From contig OZ038383.1 in the NCBI GenBank assembly GCA_964036045.1, positions 117,390,431-117,454,430 on the forward strand: DNA of 64,000 bases, given 5' to 3'. The stretch is from Eutreptiella sp. 'Long Island Sound 2002' (lineage: Eukaryota > Euglenozoa > Euglenophyceae > Eutreptiales > Eutreptiaceae). Position 1 is the stretch's first letter, and every line of letters begins with the position of its first letter. The translations under genes and the position numbers were made by a program. The notes under the pieces are model-generated. The model was given only the letters and a program-made list of their open reading frames with translations, was not told the origin of the DNA and made no database searches. Shown here in pieces: positions 57,733 to 64,000 of this stretch.

Positions 57733-58822
57733 TCGTTAGAACACTTTTCTTAGAACACGATTAGAACGTTTGCTGCTGTCACAAGTCGACGATGTGCAGC
57801 TAAATGTTGAGCATCCGGATGGGGTCCGGGTGCTCATTTGTCGACTTGGAGGACAAGTGACAACTGTGCCTCCGCCGTCTCTCCGCGGCATGCTCACGCG
57901 CCGTCCGCTTCAGGCTGTGGAGGTTTTGGGGGCGTTGGATAGGTGGTCCAAGGGCCGGAGCACGATGAGTGGGGCGGGGGCCTAGGTGGTGGGATGAGTG
58001 GGACTGGGAACAGTCGGCAGCTGCACAGCCTGGGTCAAAAATGGGTCAAAACGCATTTTTCCGAAAATGATCCTGAACCATTTGGGATGCTCGGACAAGT
58101 GTTTTTAGCCAGCGATATTCACGGGTTGCGCCTCTCGCGCCACGGGGCGGCCGGCGTCCCCCCTGTGGACCCTCGTGGTATATTATATGTGGGCATGTAC
58201 ACGTACCACGAAGCCGCTCGGGTTATGATCTCGGACATGGGGTACCGGCACTGTATATATCTCTGGTGTGTGGGCGCGACTATAAGCTACGGAGGGCCAA
58301 GGGTTACTACCGTATGCTTCTGTACAGTACTGGAGGGGGCCTACGCTGGGTTCGCGACGTACACTGTGAGGACCAGGGGACGAAGAAGGCTGAGGGCCAG
58401 GCTAGGCCGGAGCCCCCCAGAAACCCTGGCTATGTATCAACAGGCTTTTGCGTGTGCGCAGCAGGCAGTGGATTACATGGGGTCAGGGATGGTGGACGTC
58501 TCAACGGTGGCGGACGTGGGCATACAACAGAGGGCCCATTCTTGCTTCGCCGCATGCGTGCTGCTTTGTAACTTGGTTGCTGCGTTGCACCCATAGAAGG
58601 CGCCCTTGCTTTCTGCTTGTTGCTATGTTGCTGATGCCCTGCCTTGCCCCTTTACCCTCGGCGATCCAACGGACCAGCGTCCGTCGCCGTTGCTAATGCT
58701 AAAGCTCTGCAGTTGCCACTGCCCCCAAAGCCTGGTTGGCGGGTATCCCCCGTTCTCTGGGTCCTCCGTCATGCTGTGGGCCACCTCAGGCAGCCCTGGG
58801 ACCCACGGGATGTATATATATA
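57733..58822 (+). other. Mixed stretch with a satellite fragment and weak coding-like frames
   Basis: 57733-57770 carries TTAGAAC words. 58033-58110 is an isolated piece of the ~165-bp sub-repeat (GGGTCAAAAATGGGTCAAAA). A 217-codon plus frame to 58596 contains TLAMYQQAFACAQQAVDYMG but has uneven composition and no splice support. Confidence 0.4.
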
Positions 58823-58826
58823 TTAC

Positions 58827-60004
58827 TACACCCCTCTCCCCTTAAATTTAGCTAACAAGCAACAACAACAAGCAAGCACGTCACCATTCCGTTTTGGCCA
58901 TTGCACCTTCCCAACGCCTCGGGCTTGACTCTACTTTAGCCATCCTACAGCCTAGGTGGTGGCCTTGCCAAATCCAAGTTTTGAGCCAGAAACTCACCGG
59001 TGGCGGCCCGGGGCGGGGGCGCCAAGTCGGGAGGTGCCCTCCCAAATCTGCGCAGTTTTGGGCCAATAAACAGCCATTTTTCGCCCAAAATAGCCCCGTA
59101 ACCTGGGCGAAACGCCCAAACGAAGGGATATGGTGGCTACACTCCACGTGCGGCTTGACTTCACCGTTTCAAAAAGCCCTCTAGTGCCCTTCAACTCCAC
59201 GATATGTCCGAGAAACGGCCCAAAAAGGCGCCAAAAAGCCTCAAAAACTGCGCAATGTGCACCAGCAGCCCGGAACCAAGAACGGGCCGCATCTTGGGCT
59301 AGGTGGCTCAAAAACGAATTCCGAGGGCACCTAGTCCACGCACAAACCCCCGCTTTTTATGGTTTCCAAGCCTCAGAATCGCCCAACGAGACACGTAGAC
59401 CCCCGTACCAGTGGTCACTTGGTGCAGCCGGAGGGCCGGCCAGCCCACGCACCGTGAGGGCCAACGGTCGGTCCACCAGGGTCCCCGGGGCGAAAAAAAA
59501 GATTTTTTCCAAAGTTGTTCCTAGACCACTTGCGATGCTCAAACAAGTGTTTTTAGGCCGTTTTGAGCCTTTGGTGGTGCGTTTTGGGCCATGAAAAATT
59601 CCAAAATGCCTTGAAAACAGGCCGTTTTGCAACCAACAATGGGTCAAAAATGGGTGAAAACCGCATTTTTCCAAAAATAATCCTCGACCATTTATCATGC
59701 TCAAACAAGCGGTTTTAGCCCATTTGGAGCCCGTGGGGGAGCGTTTTGTGGAATGGAAAATCCCAAAATGCCTTGAAACTGGGTCATTTTGGGACCAAAA
59801 AGGGGTCAAAAATGGGTCAAAAGCGCGTTTTTCCAAAAGAGATCCCAGACCGTTTGGGATGCTCAAACAAGTGTTTTGAGCCCATTTTGAGCCCGTTTTG
59901 ATGGAGTTTAGCCCCTTCCAACACGTGTATGCACCACATTGTGCCTTTCGCACGTACCTTACAGCCGTACGGTGGAGCCACCTAGAATTTGGGAGAGGGG
60001 TGTA
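58827..60004 (+). mobile_element. TA-flanked TIR element E3
   Basis: Starts TACACCCCTCTCCC after TATATATTAC and ends GGGAGAGGGGTGTA at 59991-60004, then GATTGGAGGATATATATA. The body matches E2. Non-autonomous. Confidence 0.8.
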
Positions 60005-60011
60005 GATTGGA

Positions 60012-60013
60012 GG

Positions 60014-60070
<57 letters not shown>
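60012..60070. repeat. (TA)n between E3 and E4
   Basis: About 55 bp of TA repeats separating two elements in the same orientation. Confidence 0.95.
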
Positions 60071-60071
<1 letters not shown>

Positions 60072-60072
60072 C

Positions 60073-61094
60073 TACACCCCTCTCCCCTTAAATTTAGCTA
60101 ACAAGCAACAAGCAACAACAACAACAACAGCACGTCACCGTTCCGTTTTGGCCAATGCCCCTTCCCATCGCCTCGGGCTTGGCTCTACTTTAGCCATCTT
60201 GGAGCCTAGGTGGTGGCCTTGCCAAATCCAAGTTTTGAGCCAGAAACTCACCGGTGGCGGCCCGGGGCGGGGGCGCCAAGTCGGGAGGTGCCCTCCCAAA
60301 TCTGCGCCGTTTTGGGCCAAAAACAGCCATTTTTTGCCCAAAACAGCCCTAGTAAGGGTTCAAAACAGCCAAACGAAGGCAAACAGCTGCTACACTCCAC
60401 GTGCGGCTTGACTTTCTCGTGACCAAGGGACCTTTGGTGCCCTCTAAATCCACGATATGTCCGAGAAACGGCCTAAAAAGGCGCCAAAAAGCCCCAAAAG
60501 CTGCGCAATGTGCACCAGCACCCCGAAACCAAGAACGGGCCGTATATGGGGCTACGTGGTTCAAAAACCAATTCCGAGGGCACCTAGTCCACCCGCAACC
60601 CCCCACTTTTTATGGTTTCCAAGCCTGAGAATGGCCCAACGAGACACGTAGACCCCCGTACCAGTGGTCACTTGGTGCAGCCGGAGGGCTGGCTAGCCCA
60701 CGCACAGTGGGGGCCAACGGTGGGTCCACCAGGGTCCCCGGGGCGAAAAAAAAGATTTTTTCCAAACTTGTTCCTAGACCACTTGGGATGCTCAAACAAG
60801 TGTTTTCAGGCCGTTTTGAGCCCGTGGTGGCACGTTTTGGGCCATGGAAAATCCCAAAATGCCTTGAAAATGGGCCGTTTTGGGACCAACAATGGGTCAA
60901 AAATGGGTCAAAAACGTGTTTTTACAAAAATGATCGTGGACCATTTGGGATGCGGAAACAAGTGTTTTTAGCCCGTTTTGAGCCCGTTTTGACCGGGTTT
61001 AGCCCCTTCCACCACCTGTGTGCACCACTTTGTGCCCTTCGCACGTACCTTAGTGCCGTGTGGTGGAGCCACCTAGAGTTGGGAGAGGGTTGTA
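60073..61094 (+). mobile_element. TA-flanked TIR element E4
   Basis: TIRs at 60073-60086 and 61081-61094 (GGGAGAGGGTTGTA, one mismatch). Body as in E3, with fewer sub-repeats. Confidence 0.8.
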
Positions 61095-61146
61095 GATTGG
61101 AGGATATATATATATATATATATCCTCTAATCTACACCCCTCTCCC
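61081..61146. repeat. Near-palindrome at the E4/E5 tail-to-tail junction
   Basis: GATTGGAGGATATATATA meets TATATATATCCTCTAATC; arms extend into the two TIRs with a few mismatches, centred near 61113. Confidence 0.85.
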
Positions 61147-62488
61147 ATACTCTACGTGGCTCCACTCTAAGGTACGTGCGAAGGGTAGAACTTGGTGCAT
61201 ACACGTAGTGGAAGGGACTAAACTCGATCAAAAGGGGCTGAAAATGGGCTCGAAACACTTGTTTGTGCACCCCCAGTGGTCCAAGATCACTTTTGGGGAA
61301 ACGCGTTTTTGACCAATTTTTCACCCATTTCTGCTCCCAAAAGGGCCCCTTTTCAAGGCATTTTGGGTTTTTCCATGGGCCAAAACCTATCAAAATGGGC
61401 TCAAAATGGGCTAAAAACATTTGTCCGAGCATCCCAAATGGTCCAAGATCACTTTCGGAAAAATGCGTTTTCGACCCATTTTTGACCCACTTTTGGTCCC
61501 AAAATGGCCCCTTTTCAAGGCATTTTGGGATTTTCCGTGGCCCAAAACGCGTCACCACGGGCTCAAAATGGGCTGAAAAAATTTGTTTGATCATCCCAAA
61601 TGGTCTAGGATGACTTTTGGGAAAACGCGTATTTGACCCTTTTTTGACCCTTTTTTGGTCCCAAAACGGCCCATTTTCAAGGCATTTTGGGATTTTCCAT
61701 GGCCCAAAACGCGTGACCACGAGCTCAAAACGGCCTAAAAAAAACTTGTTTGGCCTAAAAAAACTTGTTTGAGCATCCCAAGTGGTCTGGGAACAACTTT
61801 GGAAAAAATGATTTTTTTCGCCCCGCGGACCCTGGTGGACCCACCGTTGGCCCCCGCCGTGCGCGGGCTGGGCTGCCCTCCGGCTGTACCAAGTGACCAC
61901 TGGTACGGGGGTCTACGTGTCTCGTTGGGCGATTCTGAGGCTTGGAAACCACAAAAAGTGGGGGGTCCCGGGTGGAATAGGTGCCCTCGGAATCGGATTT
62001 TGAGCCACGTAGCCCAAGATACGGCCCGTGCTTGGTTTCAGGGGGTTGGTGCACATTGCGCAGTTTTTGGGGCTTTTTGGCGCCTTTTTGGGCCGTTTCT
62101 CGGACATATCTTGGAGTTGAAGGGCACTAGAGGGCTCTTTGACACGGTGAAGTCAAGCCGCACGTGCAGTGTAGCCACCATTTCCCTTCGTTTGGGCGTT
62201 TCGCCCAGGTTTGGGGGCTATTTTGGGCGAAAAAAGGCTGTTTTTGGCCCAAAACTGCGCAGATTTGGGAGGGCACCTCCCGACTTGGCGCCCCCGCCCC
62301 GGGGCGCCACCGGTGAGTTTTTGGCTCAAAACTTGGATTTGGCAAGGCCACCACCTAGGCTCTAGGATGGCTAGAGTAGAGTAGAGCCTGGAGCGATGAG
62401 GCGGAGCAATGGCCAAAACGGAAAGGAGAAGTGCTTGTTGCTTGCTTGTTGCTTGCTTGTTAGCTAGATTTAAGGGGAGAGGGGTGTA
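61133..62488 (-). mobile_element. TA-flanked TIR element E5, inverted
   Basis: TIRs TACACCCCTCTCCC at 61133-61146 and GGGAGAGGGGTGTA at 62475-62488. Body is the reverse complement of E2-E4, with about four ~165-bp sub-repeats. Confidence 0.8.
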
Positions 62489-62506
62489 GTAATATATCCT
62501 CCAATC

Positions 62507-63706
62507 TACACCCCTCCCCCCAACTCTAGGTGGCTCCACCATACGGCGCTAAGGTGCGTGCGAAGGGTACAACTTGGTGCATACACGTGGTGGAAGGCGC
62601 TAAACTTGGTCAAAACGGGCGCAAAATGGGCTCAAAACATTTGTTTGTGCAGCCCCAAAAGTCCAGGGTCACTTTTGAAAAAACACGTTTTTGACCCATT
62701 TTTCACTTTTGGCACCCAAAATGACCCATTTTGGAAGGCATTCTGGGATTTTCCATGCGCCCAAAATTCGTCCCAATGGGCTCAAAATGGGCTAAAAACA
62801 CTTGTTTCCGCATCCCAAATGGTCCAGGATTGCTGTTGGAAAAATGTGTTTTTAACCCATTTTGGACCCATTTTTGGTTCCAAAATGGCCCATTTTCAAG
62901 GCACTTTGGGATTTTCCATGGCCCAAAACACGCCACCAGGGGCTCAAAACGGCCTAAGAACACTTGTTTGAGCATCCCAGGTGGTCTAGGAACAACTTTG
63001 AAAAAAAATCTCTTTTTTGTCCCCGGGGGCCCCGGTGGACCCACCGTTGGCACCAACTGTGCTGTGCTGCCCTCCGGCTCCACCAAGTGACCACTGGTAC
63101 GGGGGTCTAGGCGTCTCGTTGGGCGATTTTGAGGCTCAGAAACCACAAAAGGTGGGGGCTTGCGGGTGGAATAGGTGCCCTCGGAATTCGGTTTTGAGCC
63201 ACGTAGCCCAAGATACGGGCCGTTCTTGGTTTTGGGCCTATTTGACACAAACAGCGCACATTTAGGCCATTTTTGGCCGTTTTTGGGCTGGTTCTCGGAC
63301 ATATTGTGGAGCTAGAGGGCAAGAAAGGGCTCTTGGTCATGGGCCCTTTAAGATGCATGTGGAGTGTTCGAACTGTTTGCCTTCTCTTGGCTGTTTTGAC
63401 TAGATATCGGGGCCCTTTCGGGCCAAAAAGGGCTGTTTTGAGGCACAAAATGCGCAGTTTGGGGAGGGCACCTCCCGACTTGGCGCCCCCGCCCCGGGGC
63501 GCCACCAGTGAGTTTTTGGCTCAAAACTTGGATTTCGCAAGGCCACCACCTAGGCTCTAAGATGGCTAGAGTAGAGTAGAGCCCGGAGCGATGAGGTGGA
63601 GCAATGGCCAAAACGGAAAGGAGAAGTGCTTGCTTAGTTGTTGCTTGTTATTGCTTGTTGTTGCTTCTTGTTGCTTGTTAGCTAGATTCAAGGGGAGAGG
63701 GGTGTA
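62507..63706 (-). mobile_element. TA-flanked TIR element E6, inverted
   Basis: Starts TACACCCCTCCCCC and ends GGGAGAGGGGTGTA at 63693-63706. Same orientation as E5, separated from it only by TAATATATCCTCCAATC. Confidence 0.8.
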
Positions 63707-63710
63707 GTAA

Positions 63711-64000
<290 letters not shown>

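Noticed and set aside
57943-58596. 217-codon plus-strand gene
   Set aside because: The frame begins in a satellite fragment, composition is uneven and competing frames are equally plausible; left as unassigned.

Overview
The window looks like repeat-rich nuclear DNA of a microbial eukaryote. The evidence is: GT-AG introns of 87 to about 300 nt, tRNA-derived SINE-like inserts carrying Pol III A/B boxes, long tandem arrays, abundant microsatellites, very low coding density, and no prokaryotic gene layout. An alga or other protist is plausible, but the sequence alone does not assign a lineage. Almost everything visible is satellite DNA, transposons or decaying gene fragments; no conserved housekeeping gene was recognised.

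Layout. 1-1760 is a 216-bp satellite. 1761-2030 and 25300-25750 are two blocks of the same 52-bp minisatellite, and they bracket a large array (2031-25297) of 1.15-kb units. That array contains local expansions of a ~376-bp sub-unit and two insertions: a 6.5-kb two-gene DNA transposon (4919-11451) and a ~617-bp SINE-like element (20254-20870). A G-rich ~20-bp minisatellite (25757-26635), a (TG)n tract and a tRNA-derived SINE follow. From about 28 to 52 kb lies a mixed zone of degraded coding fragments (transposase-like pieces, a coiled-coil pseudogene, a few plausible exons) and microsatellites. From 53 kb to the end are short TIR elements flanked by (TA)n in both orientations. Their bodies are distantly related to the 1.15-kb unit. 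The window ends in a ~290-bp (TA)n tract.

Most notable is the 6,533-bp transposon at 4919-11451. It has perfect 25-bp terminal inverted repeats and sits cleanly inside a satellite unit. It carries two minus-strand genes. The first (8662-10874) encodes a protein with a candidate DDE triad, a proline linker and an acidic tail. The second (5704-8291, four exons, 761 residues) has an N-terminal region resembling the ParB/sulfiredoxin fold and a basic C-terminus. The element also holds 13 copies (11 perfect) of the 20-bp palindrome CTGGCCGAAATTTCGGCCAG. They lie in the subterminal regions, upstream of both genes and inside two introns, and within clusters they repeat every 68-71 bp with unrelated 48-53-nt spacers. 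A ParB-like protein and an iterated palindrome on one eukaryotic transposon suggest a dedicated protein-DNA recognition system, either parS-like or a transpososome site. That functional link is inference, and the palindromes could equally be bound by the transposase.
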